In this document: in pieces, positions 43,869 through 56,510 of the stretch
Layout: every line of letters begins with the position of its first letter
Numbering within the stretch: the first letter of the stretch is position 1
Assembly (NCBI RefSeq): GCF_000346465.2
Contig: NC_034011.1
Span: 10,075,458 to 10,139,457, forward strand
DNA from: Prunus persica
Taxonomy: Eukaryota; Streptophyta; Magnoliopsida; Rosales; Rosaceae
Reading direction: 5' to 3'
DNA length: 64,000 bases
Notes under the pieces: model-generated
Database searches by the model: none
What the model saw: the letters and a program-made list of their open reading frames with translations, nothing else
Told to the model about the DNA's origin: nothing
Program-made: the position numbers and the translations under genes

Positions 43869-45865
43869 TTAATGGAGGTGAGTAGGGGTGGAATTGATTC
43901 GGTAACTGAACTGATGGGCCACTTGGGCCACTACCGATGACCGAGTGAGGGTAGTTGGTTACCCAAAATTGAAACCACCGTCAGACTGATTTGCTGTCGG
44001 TTCTCCAAACTGTCGATGATACCGCAAGTAGCGATCGGGCTAGTTTGGTAGTGGGCCTAACAAAACAAACATATTGGGCTTTTTTGACCCAATTTTTTTA
44101 TAGTCCACTTCACATTTTCTGGGCTGCAATTTGGGATTTGAATGCAGTTTTTAAGCCCAGTTTTGTTGGGCAGTGTTTTATGCACTATTTGGACAGTTGT
44201 ATTTGGGCAAACATGATAAAATGAGAAATTGAAGCCTAAAACTACAATTAAACATGATCAAAACATCTATTGAAGCCTAAAACTAAACATCCAAATCCAA
44301 AGTACGACATGGTTAAACTTAAGTTACAACCCACAAAAAAATGTTGAGTTTGAATTAGTTTACAACCCAAACAGAAGTAGAAGTTTTATTTAGTCTACAA
44401 CTCAAGCAAAAGTAGGCACTTGACTTAAGCATACAACTGGAGCATTACAAATGTGATGGAGTTGGAGGAGGCAAAATGCTTGTTGAAGTAGAAACTTGAG
44501 CATTACCACCTTGAGCCTTAGTGGCCACTATATGAGAAAAAAGTGGAATATGTACATATTATTAGAAGCATTAAACAATCAAAGCATAAAAAAAAATCTA
44601 AAGATAAATTATTGAAATATCTTACTTGCTTGAATTTCTTCAAGTTCCTTATAAAAAGCAATTTCCTCATCCGTTGGTGCCTTATACAAGTTAAATTCGT
44701 CCACCCTAAGCCAATCATGAGTACACACTAATGCCTCTACCATTTTTGGAATCAAGAAGCTTCTAAAAGGATCCACAATCCTTTTGTCTAGGCTAAAGGC
44801 ATTCTCACTAGCAACCATAGAGGAATGGAATGCAAATATATCCTTGGCAACCTTGGAAAGGATTGGATATCTTGATTGATTCCCTTTCCACCAATCCAAA
44901 AGGTTGAAGTTTTTGTTCCTTGGGTTTTCAAATGGATCAGCAAAGTATATATCAACTTCATTAGAGATCCTTCATTTATTGTTCCTCCTTCCTATGAAGT
45001 AATATCTCCGTCAACATTTGAGAATGAGCATCATCACCATCAAGCTCATCTTCCATACCATCTTCTTCCTCTTCATCTAGTGTTTGTAGAGGACCCAAGC
45101 TACCAACCCCTCTATACTCATTATACAAGGTGAGCAAGGAACTTTCGACTTCATCCCCCAATAGCTTCAACCTTTGAAGGTTCGGCTCCAAGATTGTGGA
45201 AGCTAATCTTGAGCATGGCAACCTTCCATTTAGGGTCTAACAAAACCCTATAAACACAAGATTGTTGAAACCCTCAAGTCTACTCCAATACTTGTCCCAC
45301 TAAGAAGCCACCCTTTGCAAAGTTTCATCTCTTTCATCTTTCATTTTTCTTTCAATCTCAACTTGTTACCCAACCGATTCGATAAACATGATATTGGATG
45401 TACAAATTTTGGTGACACTAAACTTTAGGGTGGTTTCATAAAACTTTTTAAGAAAATGCACAAAGACTTGTGCATTCTCCTAATCCGACTAGGTTGGTGG
45501 CCCAACTCTCTTCACAAGGTTTCTTTTTGCATCCTTCTCAAGCTCATTAAAGTAAGCAACAAATGGAGCATTCTTTTCCGCCATCCTAGTAAACACATTT
45601 TTATACTTAAATATACCATCAAGCATCTTATAAGTAGCATTCCACCTTGTTGCCACATCCAAATGAATGTTTGTCATCGTATCCACGCTCTCTAAAATGG
45701 TGAAATCCCTAAATTTATCCAACTTTGATGGTGAATAATGTATGTACTTCACACAATTTCTAATCCCCTCAATTGAGCTAGAAAGCTCCTTCAACCCACC
45801 CTTAACAACCGAATTAAGAATGTGACAAGCACACCTCATATGAAAATATTTGTCGTCAAGCCATA

Positions 45866-48800
45866 GTCTAAAATATCGATAATATCAACGAAATATAGAA
45901 GATATTATCGTTTTTTCAGGTCATGGATATTTCGGAATGTATCCATACACATATCGTATAAATATTGATAATATCGGAAAATATCGATGATGCTCACACT
46001 TCAGTAATATTTTGTCAAAATATCTCTATAATATCAAAAATATCAAAAACATCCAAAATATCAATGTAATGGGAAAAAAAAAACACAAAGCATACACGCA
46101 AAGGGGATTCGAACCCTTGCCATTTTACTCCTCTATAGTCTTGCTTATTTTTTTGTGATAATACGCAAAGGGGAGCTCTATGTAGTACTAAGTATGTAAT
46201 AACTCAATCCTAAATTAATATTGAATTATTAATTTATTTAAGTAAAAGACAATTTTACCCAGGAAATATTTTAATGGGTTAAAAGTTGACTTTTTGTTTG
46301 GGAAAGAATTTGGAGATTTGAGTAGTACCATTGTGTATAGCACATCGAGATGAGTTCGTAGACACGTAGTGAGCTCAAATCGGAGTTGTAACGAAGAAGT
46401 TACCATCAAAAGAAGTCCAGTGGCACAATCGTAATTTTTTCAAAGTTCAGTTTTTGAAAAACCCAGATTTTCTTCATCTCTTCCTCTCCTCCACGAACAG
46501 CAAACTTCAGACAGTAATATCTCCTCCGTCCGACCACCAAATTCAGTGCCACAACTTGAAAACTCTTTATATTTCTCTCCCCTTTCCATAAATACCCATA
46601 TCTAGCCATGATTCCAAGCGATTAAACCAGAAAATCGATCGGAAACAGACCCCAAAAACTGGCTGTTTCGAAACCAGAAATTTCGACGCCATTTTTGGTC
46701 AACTCCGGCCACCACCAGCCACCAACTCACTTTCAAAACACTCCCCTACCTCCCCTATGTGATTTCCCTCGAAGACCCGCCCCAATTTCAAGTAGAAATT
46801 GTCAAATTCAGACCCAAAACTTTCTAGGTTTTTTAAAGGTGGAATTGATCTTCAAGCCAAGGTATAAAGTTACTCCCCTTGATGTGCTTGATTTGTAGGT
46901 ATGAATGTTGGTCGGCGGTTTGGAGTTTTCCGATTGCCGAAAAATTGTTCTACACACCCGCTGTCGTGGCGGCGCGTCGGCGGGGTATCAAGGTTGGGCT
47001 TTGGTCCTAAAATGATCCCCATGTCATCCCGAGCATGACGGTATACTCAGATTTCAATTTGGTTACCGTTTGACTATCGACCGGATTCGCATATTAGGCA
47101 TTATCTGGGTTTGATATGTTCGTACCGTTGGATCAACTCTAATTTAATATATGTTCATCTAGGCACCTCTAGGATCGTGTAAAATTCGCTGATAGAGAAT
47201 CGGAGTCCCGGATACTGCGATTCAATAATTCAAAGTTTAGATAAACGATAACTATCCGATCGTGTGATCGTGAGCGATCCGACCATTCTATTTAGACCAA
47301 ACTTGCAGACAGGTATAGTAAACCTTGTTGAACCCGTAGGAACTCCAGTTCCGAAATGGGAGGCCGTGGGCCCCGCGGGCCCGGTTGACCCAATTTAGAA
47401 AGTTTGACCCTCGGTTGACCGTGAGTTTTCCGAGGTAGTTTCAACCTTTGAGAAGTGCTAGAACGACCGTGTAAACGAGGGTTGACTGTTTGTGAACTAT
47501 TTTGTTTATGTTTGGATTTTGAGTTTATGTTATAGTGTTTTATGGTATTCTTGGGTGTTATTTTGATATTCGAAGATTATCTTGTTATTTATCTATTATT
47601 ATTATTATTATTATTATTAAAGTATATGACTGAGTGATATCTGGTTATCTATGAAAGCCTATTTTTTTAATAATGGAATATAGTATTATATGGAATTTAT
47701 ATGTAAACAAGTGTTGATTAATATTTGAATTACTTTGGGGTTTGACGGGTTTACAAGATTATGGTTGAGATTATCGGACTCTAATTTGATATTGAGGTTT
47801 GTGAATATTTTGTATCTTTATGAGCTTTATGCTTAAGAAAGGATTTTGGCTACCCATGTAAGAACTGATTTTGCGAAGTTGAGAAAAGATTTGAAAAATG
47901 GGTTTGTGAAAGCAAATTTGTGGAATAAGAGAAATTTTATGACAAGCATCGGAATATGGTTTTCAAACCCACCACAAGAGTACCCCACACCTCCCCCCCC
48001 CCTCCGGCAGGTGCCTTTGAAATAGTTTTGTCATTTATAACAATGCCCCACGAGTTTCGGGGATGCATGAACCGTGTGGTGCGAGGATATGTGTTCTCGG
48101 GCTGACTACATGTCCCCCTAGTTCTGTGAGGATGTGTGGCTCATGTTGACTAGGTGTCCCCTGAGTCTTGCAAGGAATGCGGCTTAGGCTGACTAAATGT
48201 CTCTTGAGTCATGCGAAGGAATTCGTCTCGGGTTGACTATGTGTTTCCAAGGCATGTGAGGATGTGTCGCTTATGTGACACTTGGAATTGACGGATCATG
48301 AATGGAGGTACGCCTAGGTGGAGAGTATTTAAGTTTTGAGATGTTTTAAACTAAAATTGAGGATTTTATCTTGGTATTTATGGGTGAAGGTTTTAATATA
48401 TGTTTTCCTACTTAAGAGACAATGATTAATAGTTTTCTAAGTTTTAAGGATATTGTATAATTCACGATTATTTTCTTAAGTCAAGTTTTATTTTATCATG
48501 TCATTATTTGATTTTATATACCCGTTCTTTTTCTCCTTGTGTTTATTTTCCAATTATAAAGTTATTCCCCTCTCATTATTTTCTTTTCCTTTTCAATTTC
48601 TTTTCACATTTGATTTTGCAAAACAGGAGGCAAACATAAAAGTTGAATATGTAACTTGTCAACAAAAACAAAGAGGAAGAACCACGTACGGCTTGATCCC
48701 TTAGTAAGGCTACGTAGGCAACCTAGAGTTACTAGGTGCAGCCGCAAGTTTAAGTGATTGAAAAGTTGTTCAGTTAAGTTATTTTGAAATTTGATAACAT

Positions 48801-49535
48801 ATTCATGTTGTTCTAAAAGTTGAGATCAGTTTCAGAGGGTAGAAAACTTATTTGGTATAAAGAGGCCTGAGGTTGATGTTTGGTTGCATGAATTCTCTTA
48901 TTGTGCATGCTGAACAGTTGGGGATATTTAAATTACTTGTTGTACAAGTGGCAAAGTTTGGGAATGAGCAATTTACAATAGAGACTTTGCCGAATTTTCG
49001 GGAGAAGTTAATTGTTTTAAGAAATTTCAAATCTTAGTTAGAAGGGCAATTTGGTCAAATGTGCTCAACACCTGCCAGGTGTCGAACACACATAGGATTC
49101 GGTGCAGATTCCAAAGTGAAATTTGGGTCGGGTCATGTCAAAGTCACTCATGTATCTTACAATGCAATATATAAAGTGTAAAATATTGTAGTAAATCATT
49201 ATATATAAATTATTATGGTGTGTTTAATCTTCTTTCATTAATTACTACATATTTTCTACACTCACAGTGTTTGTCAACTCGCTATATAATCAACTTAAAT
49301 ATGTTAAACCCATCATGCAATGCATTTCCTTCTAATTTTTCTGTGATAAACTAATAGATAATTGACCAAATAAACATCCTCCAAAGTTTCAATAAAAATT
49401 TTCAAGTTTTTCTTACAATTTCAATGGTTTTTATTCAATTTTTATCGATATCGATAATAACCCGATATTTTCATTGAAATTTTCGTATTTTTGGACTACC
49501 GATATTTCTAATACCATCGATATTTTAGACCTTAT
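45866..49535. mobile_element. Mutator-like insertion in the hAT transposase gene, carrying a solo LTR
   Basis: Ends GTCTAAAATATCGAT (left) and, on minus, ATAAGGTCTAAAATATCGAT (right). Flanking copies GTCAAGCCATA (45855-45865) and GTCAAGCATA (49536-49545) come from the same codons of the transposase (MLD), giving a 10-bp target duplication with one inserted base. The two ends are rich in ATATCG words. Without the solo LTR it is about 0.7 kb with no genes. Confidence 0.75.
46195..49140 (+). mobile_element. solo LTR, 2.9 kb (family L)
   Basis: Starts TGTAATAACTCAATCC and ends GGGTCGGGTCATGTCA. Flanks are AAGTA (46190-46194) and AAGTC (49141-49145), a 5-bp duplication with one mismatch. The same blocks in the same order as 20801-23438: GAGTTCGTAGACACGTAGTG (about 46352), GATCCCCATGTCATCCCGAG (about 47011), CGGAGTCCCG (about 47202) and CAATTTGGTCAA near the end (about 49045). 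No protein genes. Confidence 0.82.
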
Positions 49536-50009
49536 GTCAAGCATAAGAGTGTTCAAGGACTTAAACCTCTTGGCCATATACTTCATCACCCCATCATTTG
49601 CACTAGCATTATCAACTGTAATGCTAAACAACTTCTTTATCCCCCAATAATTCAAACAAGTATCTAAACACCTCCCAATGTCATCCTTCTTGTGACTTGT
49701 GATCTTAACGAAATTTATGATCCTTTTATGCAAGTTTTATTCATGATCCATTAGATGGTGGTGACTACCATGTAGTTGATGTTTTGGATAGAGGTCCAAG
49801 TATCCGTTGTGATACTTATTCTTTGATCACCTATCACACTCATAATCTTAGTATTCTCAACTAATGACAAATCTCACACTCCCTTAGCAACCTTCTTCCT
49901 ATTAGGGATCATGAATCTAAGTTGAAGATCATGGAAAAAATCCCTAAACCCCCGACCCCTCCACCGCCCTAAAAGGGAACTCATCCTTGATGATGTACTT
50001 CACACACTT

Positions 50010-50109
50010 NNNNNNNNNNNNNNNNNNNNNNNNNNNNNNNNNNNNNNNNNNNNNNNNNNNNNNNNNNNNNNNNNNNNNNNNNNNNNNNNNNNNNNNNNNN
50101 NNNNNNNNN
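50010..50109. other. assembly gap (100 N)
   Basis: Exactly 100 N, the usual placeholder for a gap of unknown size, bordered on the right by 11 C. Falls inside the hAT transposase gene. Confidence 0.99.
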
Positions 50110-50523
50110 CCCCCCCCCCCTTTTTCCTTTTTTGTGCCAAACACAGATTGATTTGCATCACATTTTCCATACATATGAGAGAGCTTGCATCTCCTTTATA
50201 AGTGGAGTTTTCAACCCGGTTTGTCCCCATTTTTGTAGGATCCCGCCGGCATCTCCCCTTTGCATAATTACAAACCCCAATTATTCTCTCAAACCCCATA
50301 TCATCCTTCTTTCTAATTTGTGTACAGCGATCTCACACCATATACTTATTCGGTTTCCTCTTCCCTCCCAAATGAGATGACATAACTTTTTCTTCTTGGC
50401 CTTATATTTGGGATTGTGTTTGGAATTGCCCATAGGGTTGTGTTTGGGGTTGAATTGAAGGTGTAATAATTGAAGCATTAAGTGTGTTTGATTGGCTAGA
50501 ATCCATTTTCCTAACATGCACAA

Positions 50524-53011
50524 AATAAACCAAATAAAATCCTAACCAATCAGGTAGCTAAACATTCCAAACAACTTCAAACAAAGCAAATGCAACAATA
50601 AAACCCTAACCAACAACCAACTATAATATTATATATCAAAAACATACTTAAAACAATCTAAAATAAAGCCAAAAACATGAGGAAGAAAAAATTCTAAACA
50701 ACTTAAAACAACCTAAAACAGATTCTAAACAACTTAACACAACCTAAAACATAGACAAAAACATGAAAATAAATTTTGAAATACTTAAAAGAACCTAAAC
50801 ACAACAAAACATTTTCTAAAACCATTTAAACAAAGTCAATACTTGCCTCAAACACCCTAGCAAAGCAGCAACCACAACAGCAACTCTTGTTTTTCAATGT
50901 CTGTCAATCAATCAAACAAAAATAGTTAAAATCACAATACAAATGCTTGATTTGATACCCCAAACTCAATTTACAACCCAAACCCAAAAATCAAAACCCT
51001 AATTGGAAATTCCCACTACTCATTGGTGCATTGAGGCCATGAAGTAACTAGGTGGCGCTCTCTATGTCTTGTCCTGAAGGAAGATTAGCAACGGTTGGTT
51101 TTCCTTTTGCCGGCGTTGTTTTAGTTTTTATTATTATTTTGGTTTAATTTGTTCAATAAAGTCGAGAAACTTTATGAGATTCCATAAACTTAGTTGAGTT
51201 TGCTAGGTTTTCATAGTCTTTCTAGGAGAGTCATGCCGGTTAGTGGCTAGTTTTTGTCCTTAATGTCATTGGACTTGATTGAGGGAAATTATGGCAGTTG
51301 AGAGGGATTATAGAAAAGTTATTTTTCAAGAGTGATTCTCTCCAGATCATTTTAGTTTTTTGGCTGACTCATGTCACCGGGGAAATTTTATCCATGTCTA
51401 CCATATGCTTATTGGGATGACTCCCTTTACAATTTATGTCTTTTGTACTGTTATTCATATTGATCTAATAAAATTATGTCGTCTTTTATAATAATAAAAT
51501 GTGGGTGGGAAAATAAAACCAGAAGGCGTGAATGAGATATTTGTCTTTAAACAGGAAAAAAGAGCCCAAAAATTTACTTACTTTTTTAATAATCAAGAAT
51601 TTGACATCTTTTCTAGATTAAGTCTTGTCTACCCCTATAAATTCCTCCAAGATAGAGAAGAATAAGATTACAGAAGAATCGTAATCTTTCTCATGTTCCA
51701 ACATGATATCATCCATGATCAATATAGATTTTTCAATATTTTCCCAACAATTACAAATTTAATATAAATTTTACATGAAATATTGGAGTTCGAGGAGGAC
51801 AGGCAGAGTTACTTGCAATGGCATGCCTGTATACCTTTCTGAGAGAGACGCAAACCCAACCATAAACCCACTATGTGTCTTCTTCCCTCTCTTCAGCTTC
51901 AACCACGCTCAAACAGAATCATAGTGAAAACTTTTGGTTTATTTTTGTACCGGCCATAGCCCAAATCTGTGTTACTTTCTGCTACGTTTGCTTCACTACA
52001 AGTTCCTATAAGGCTTGGATTGGATTGGTGATTCTCTAACTCTTTGCTGCAATCTCTACCTTGGATTTGTGAGGCCCGCAGCTTACTGTTAGAGTTGCAA
52101 ATTGCATCTATAGTATAAGGTATTTTTGTTTCCCTATGCTTTTAGCAGTAAGGTTATAGTCTAAATTTGATTGCAGTTAGCCCATCTTTGATAATTAGTC
52201 TGTTTGCTTTTAACTAGAATTTAATTAGCTAGTCATGCAACGAGGAGTTGATTAAGTAATTAGAATAGAAAGTGGAATTTGATATCATCGATCACCATCT
52301 AACAATCCTCCCATTGCCCCACCTATCCTCCCCTCTCCCACCACCCCACCACACCCAACCGCAGAACAATCCCTCCTCCAACTCAATCAATTTCAACCCA
52401 AAATCCCAAGTTTACCAATTAAAAACCCATTCTTATAATTTCTTTTAGTACAAATCGTTGGAATTTATTAATCCATAGGATGACCTGGAGTTGCAGAGGT
52501 GCTGGGCTGGACTGGAAGGAGACAGGGATTGAAAATTTTTCTTTGTTTTGATTTTTATTTGATAGTTTTTAATTGAATTTAAATATTTTATTAATATTTT
52601 ATTCCACAAAGCAACAAATAATAATACAAAAATACAATTTTGCCCTTGAATTTAACAAAAAATAGAACAAACTTGACGGCATGACCATTTGTCCTAACAA
52701 AAGTGAAGTTAAAGGACCATGGGAACGATTTTGAAAATTGAGGAATCAAAATGCGAATGAGGTCAAAGTTCAGGGACCATTAGACCTAAAAACCCCAAAT
52801 TTTGTTTCAATCAAATACTATCACATCATCTTGTGAAGAGCATTTTGCATCTTTGCTAGTACTCAAATATGAGAGGTGCCATTCTTTTTCTCATTTTTAA
52901 CAACCGAAGACAAAATCAATTATATTTCCTGTCATGAAAGAAGTATGTCAAAAAACATAATTAATGATAATATGATTTTATTTTTAATAACTAGCTAGAC
53001 GGCATTATAAT
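50524..53011. other. unassigned repeats, including a possible LINE 3' end
   Basis: 50524-51010 is A-rich leader-like DNA of the hAT element with many ACAACCTAAAAC words. 51040-51500 resembles a LINE 3' UTR (AATAAAATTATGTCG near the end) but without coding proof. 51790-52140 is unassigned. 52300-52400 is C-rich (CCTCCCATTGCCCCACC), and 52600-52800 has words (CAGGGACCATTAGACC) of a MITE-like repeat. Confidence 0.4.
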
Positions 53012-53029
53012 CACTACTATATTTTACGA

Positions 53030-53540
53030 TGTGCGCGACGAAGAGAATTTCGTCGTGCAAAGTTACTTTTAGTCGCACAAATTTCAGCGCGATAGAAAAT
53101 TCGTCAAGCACAATCCGTCGCCAAAGAGTGTGAAGAAAGACTTTACGCGACCAAGTTTTTGCATTTGTCGGGCAAAAAGAGTGACGGTTAACCTTTGTTG
53201 AACAAAAGGTTTAGGTACGACACAATTGTTCGTCTCACAAACCTTTGCGCGACGAATACATGTTTGTCTCACAAACATTTGCGCGACGAATGAATGTTCG
53301 TTGCGAGTGCACTACGTGACAAATAATATCCGTCACGCAATTCGTGTCGCAACTATTTGAGCGACGATTTATATTCGTCGCGCGTTTCGTGCCACCAAAT
53401 TTTGCGCGACGAAATCGTTGTCGTCGCGCATTTCTTTTTCACAAGACGAAAGTCTTCGTCATGCAAGAATAAAATATATTTATTTAAAATGTAATTTGAC
53501 ATTTTTTATTTTGTAAAATGTGAATTTGCGAGACGAAAAA
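53030..53540. repeat. CACTA subterminal repeat array, left
   Basis: About a dozen degenerate GCGCGACGAA words and their complements (GTGCGCGACGAAGA, TTCGTCGTGCAAAG, GCGCGACGAATACATG, TTCGTCGCGCGTTTCG). In CACTA elements such arrays bind the TNPA-type protein. Confidence 0.85.
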
Positions 53541-54018
53541 AGTTTTGTCTCGCAAAATAAAAATATATATTATTTAAATTTAATTTTACGTTTTTTTTAA
53601 ATCTTGGAAAAAAAAAAATATTTGGTTTGTTTTTTTTTTTGGTAATAAAATGAAATTGCAATAAAAAAAAAAGTAATGAAGAGAACAAAAATTATATAAA
53701 ATAATATAAATGTATACTACAAGAGAAATGTTTTAAAATACAATTATGAAAGTAAAAAACTAATCGAACAATGTTCCAAAATCTACTTAGTCGTCAGGCA
53801 GATGTGGCTCGGAGGTCTAGACATTGTCTACATGGGCAGAGGTCTGGTGGCCATGCTCGGGGTGGACGGGCTCGAAGGTTGACGGGGGATCAAATTACGA
53901 GACTGGAATGCCGGACCACGCGAGGGACTCTAGAATCACAGACATCTGACCCTAAAGCTCGGCCACCTTTGTTGTCAAAGTAGTCACCTAACTGTTTGAC
54001 TGCGACGACGAACGAGGT

Positions 54019-55640
54019 CTAGGTTCCCTCCGCCAGGCATTCCCCATCCCTTGACAATATGTCCCCGGCCTCCTCCCGAGAGTCTAATCCAACGTCTCCA
54101 TCAACATCTGAAACCCAGCATCCTGTGAAGGATCCACAGACTCGATCGGAGTATTGGGAAGAAGTTGGGAGGCGGACTCCTGAAGAACTAACTGGCTCCT
54201 CTCCACCATCGTCGTCTGTTTGACATAACATAAAATATAAATTGAAACCATAAAATATAAATTAAAACATTCATATAATAACCCTGAAACTTGAGTGCAT
54301 AACATAAGAATTAAAATTAAAGAGTACTTACATGAAGGGACTCGGCCAACTCATTCCCAGGTCGAACATAAACGTCGCCAAAGACGTTGATCTCCGGGAA
54401 TTTGGACCCCCCTCCCTAAATTGAACAAGAGAATAAAAATGTTAGTACGAAAAAAAATAAATTAATATTAATGACATATTAAAAATTGAATATAAACTAT
54501 TTTATTATTACCCGCCGCCGTGCATCCATCCTATATGAGAAGGGCCTAGAACCTGAATTGTGGAGAAGAGTCTTCTTGTTCCTATTGCCCTTATTGACTT
54601 TGGCTTTATTCTGTTATACAAAAAATAAATGTATTACTTGAAATTGAAATGAAATGAAAAAAATTAAATAAACATTAGTAAGAAATATGTAATAATTTTG
54701 AAATTAATATTAAAAAATACCACATAATCGGGGGCATGAAAATGAGCGCAGAGCCACGCCCAACTATCCTCATGCCTCTCAAGCTCCTTCGGGCAACCCT
54801 CCTGAAGAGCGACTTGCGGATCATCAAACGCCTCAAAATGGTGGTGCAAGTCGCTCTTCCACTGCTTGTACCTCTCAGCGAAGAGTGTTGACGTACGCCA
54901 ACGACTCATCGTCGAGGTCCTCTAAGTTGTAGTTCGTCTACAATAAATTAATTACATACATTAAGTAATAGAAATATATAAAGTTTGAAAGAAAAAGAAT
55001 TAAAAGGTAGGATACATACCAACAACTGGCCGCGCACCTCCGTCTTGATCTCATCAGGCATGACCTTCCAAGACTTCCATTGCATTGGGCAATGGGTCCG
55101 AACGACGTGATCAATGTCATCGGCCAATGAGCTATGCAACTCCGCCGTCGGTGCAGCCCGATGCCACTCGTTGCATCCGATGTTGATACGACTGTTGGTC
55201 ACCCTGGTGACCTTTGCTGTCTTCAACTACCGACACGGCCCTCGAGTACTCTTCTTGGCTGCAAAGAAATATGAAATTAACGTTAAATAAATAACAAATT
55301 TAACTATAAAATACACACACACACACACACACACACAAAAGGGAGTTGAAGGAAATCTATACCTAGCTATGACCCCGACGCACCAGTAGCGTCTGTCGAT
55401 GTGGTGTCGGTGGTGCTGGTGGGCTACTGACGACGCTTGGTGCTAACAGGCTATGCCACTAATGAAGTTGATGACGCAGGCTCCATGGGACCCCCCGAGA
55501 CCAATTGGCAAGTGGTCCATCAGTGCTAGAGCAGTGGCAGCAGATGACGACTGAGTCAGGAGAGGGGAACTTTGTGCAGTCATCACCGCCTTACGACTTC
55601 TACTAAGGTTTGACATCTGCAAAATTTCATTAATAGACAT
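54019..55640 (-). pseudogene. CACTA accessory protein (Ptta/En/Spm transposase-24-like), fragmentary
   Basis: Exon-like blocks on minus in order: MSNLSRSRKAVMTAQSS (from about 55613); KVTRVTNSRINIGCNEWHRA then ADDIDHVVRTHCPMQWKSWK (55226-55020); TLFAERYKQWKSDLHHHF then CPKELERHEDSWAWLCAHF (54890-54735); a short linker near 54600-54500; and ERSQLVLQESASQLLPNTP to the C-terminus (54230-54019). WKS.K..LHHHF and WAWLCAHF-type motifs are hallmarks of the plant Ptta/En/Spm family (TNPA-like DNA-binding partner). AG/GT borders between some blocks suggest real introns. Whether it is still translatable is unclear; some joins need frame changes, so I call it fragmentary. Confidence 0.7.
55311..55337. 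repeat. (CA)n microsatellite
   Basis: About 13 CA units, in an intron-like gap of the CACTA accessory gene. Confidence 0.9.
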
Positions 55641-55729
55641 AAAAAATTAATACAATTTACGAATATATAATTCTAAGCACATACAATTTCATTAAGAATC
55701 TTAACTAATTAATTAAAAGCATAGCTTGA

Positions 55730-56510
55730 CCTAGGGTTTGCAATTTCGGAGTATCCGGGACTCCGATCCATGATCCGTCGAATCCTACACGATCCTAGAA
55801 ATACAAGGTACAACATACGTGAGTTTGAGTTCGATCCAATGGTCCGAACATGTTAAACCCAGAAATCGCACAGTAGGCGAAATTTGTTCGAGACTCAAAC
55901 GGTAACTAAATTCAAATCCGAGCACACCTACGCGCTCGTGACAACTAGGGGATTGCACTGGGACCCAATGCCCCACTGCTGTAGTAACCCAAGCCCCACC
56001 ACAAGCGCCTGCAGCGTGTGGGTGTCCAAAGTGATAACAATTGCCTGAAAATTCTAAAAACTAAGGGCCAAGGTTCCTACCCTAGGTTCAAAACATCAAT
56101 TGGAGTGACTTTTGTTCTTGGACCTACCCCGAAAAATGGCCGGAATTTAAATTCAAAAACCGGCCGAAACTTAGGTTTTAAATTCGAGATACCTATTGCG
56201 ACAATTAATCAAATCCTACCCAACCATCAGCTAGAGCACGAAAAATAGTCCAAAATCTATACCTCAGGTGTCGGATTTGGTGGCCGGAGGAGAGAGAATG
56301 AGGCCGGCGAAGATTATGTGAAAACCGAGCAAATTCCGACGGCAACGGCGGGGAAGGTCTGGGCTTCAAAGGTTGTGGCGGCCCGGTCCTTTTTCCAGCG
56401 GAGTAGTGGGCTGACATGACGATGGAGAGAGAGAAAGCTTAGGGCAGAGAGAGAAAGTGAGGAAGAAGGGTCTGGGCTGTCGCATTTTTTTCTGAAACTT
56501 TAATCGATCT
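55730..56510 (-). mobile_element. LTR family L fragment upstream of the CACTA gene
   Basis: Read on minus, it contains GGTGTGCTCGGATTTGAATT, GTTACCGTTTGA, ATGTTCGGACCATTGGAT, TCTAGGATCGTGTAGGATTC and ATCGGAGTCCCGGATACT, in the same order as in the solo LTRs at 21690-21870 and 47035-47210. Preceded by a CT-rich leader (56455-56400). Ends against the CACTA subterminal repeats at about 56510 and runs in the same direction as the accessory gene. Confidence 0.75.

Larger units (their letters stand above)
44530..50523 (-). pseudogene. hAT transposase gene (Ac-like, BED zinc finger), split and broken
   Basis: Minus-strand pieces from N- to C-terminus: an N-terminal segment (50523-50281); a BED-finger-like region (VCNYAKGRCRRDPTKMGTN, about 50270-50210); the assembly gap; a central part with ITSHKKDDIGRCLDTCLNYW, FSITVDNASANDGVMKYMAK and SLNTLMLD (49733-49546); a 3.7-kb insertion; then DDKYFHMRCACHILNSVVKG, RWNATYKMLDGIFKYKNVF (45839-45489), an acidic EEEEDGMEDELDGDD stretch, and the C-terminal dimerisation domain ILSKVAKDIFAFHSSMVASE and VEALVCTHDWLRVD (44899-44609). 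Order and motifs match Ac/RICESLEEPER-type transposases. Frames change several times; the element termini could not be fixed with confidence. Confidence 0.85.

Noticed and set aside
46095..46130. tRNA gene suggested by GATTCGAACCC
   Set aside because: Only a box-B-like word; no cloverleaf or box A. Common in plant repeats.
43880..51035. Terminal repeats of the Ac-like hAT element (TAGGGGTGGAATT left, possible TAGTGGGAATTT right)
   Set aside because: The ends pair poorly and the 8-bp flanks do not match, so I did not set element borders.
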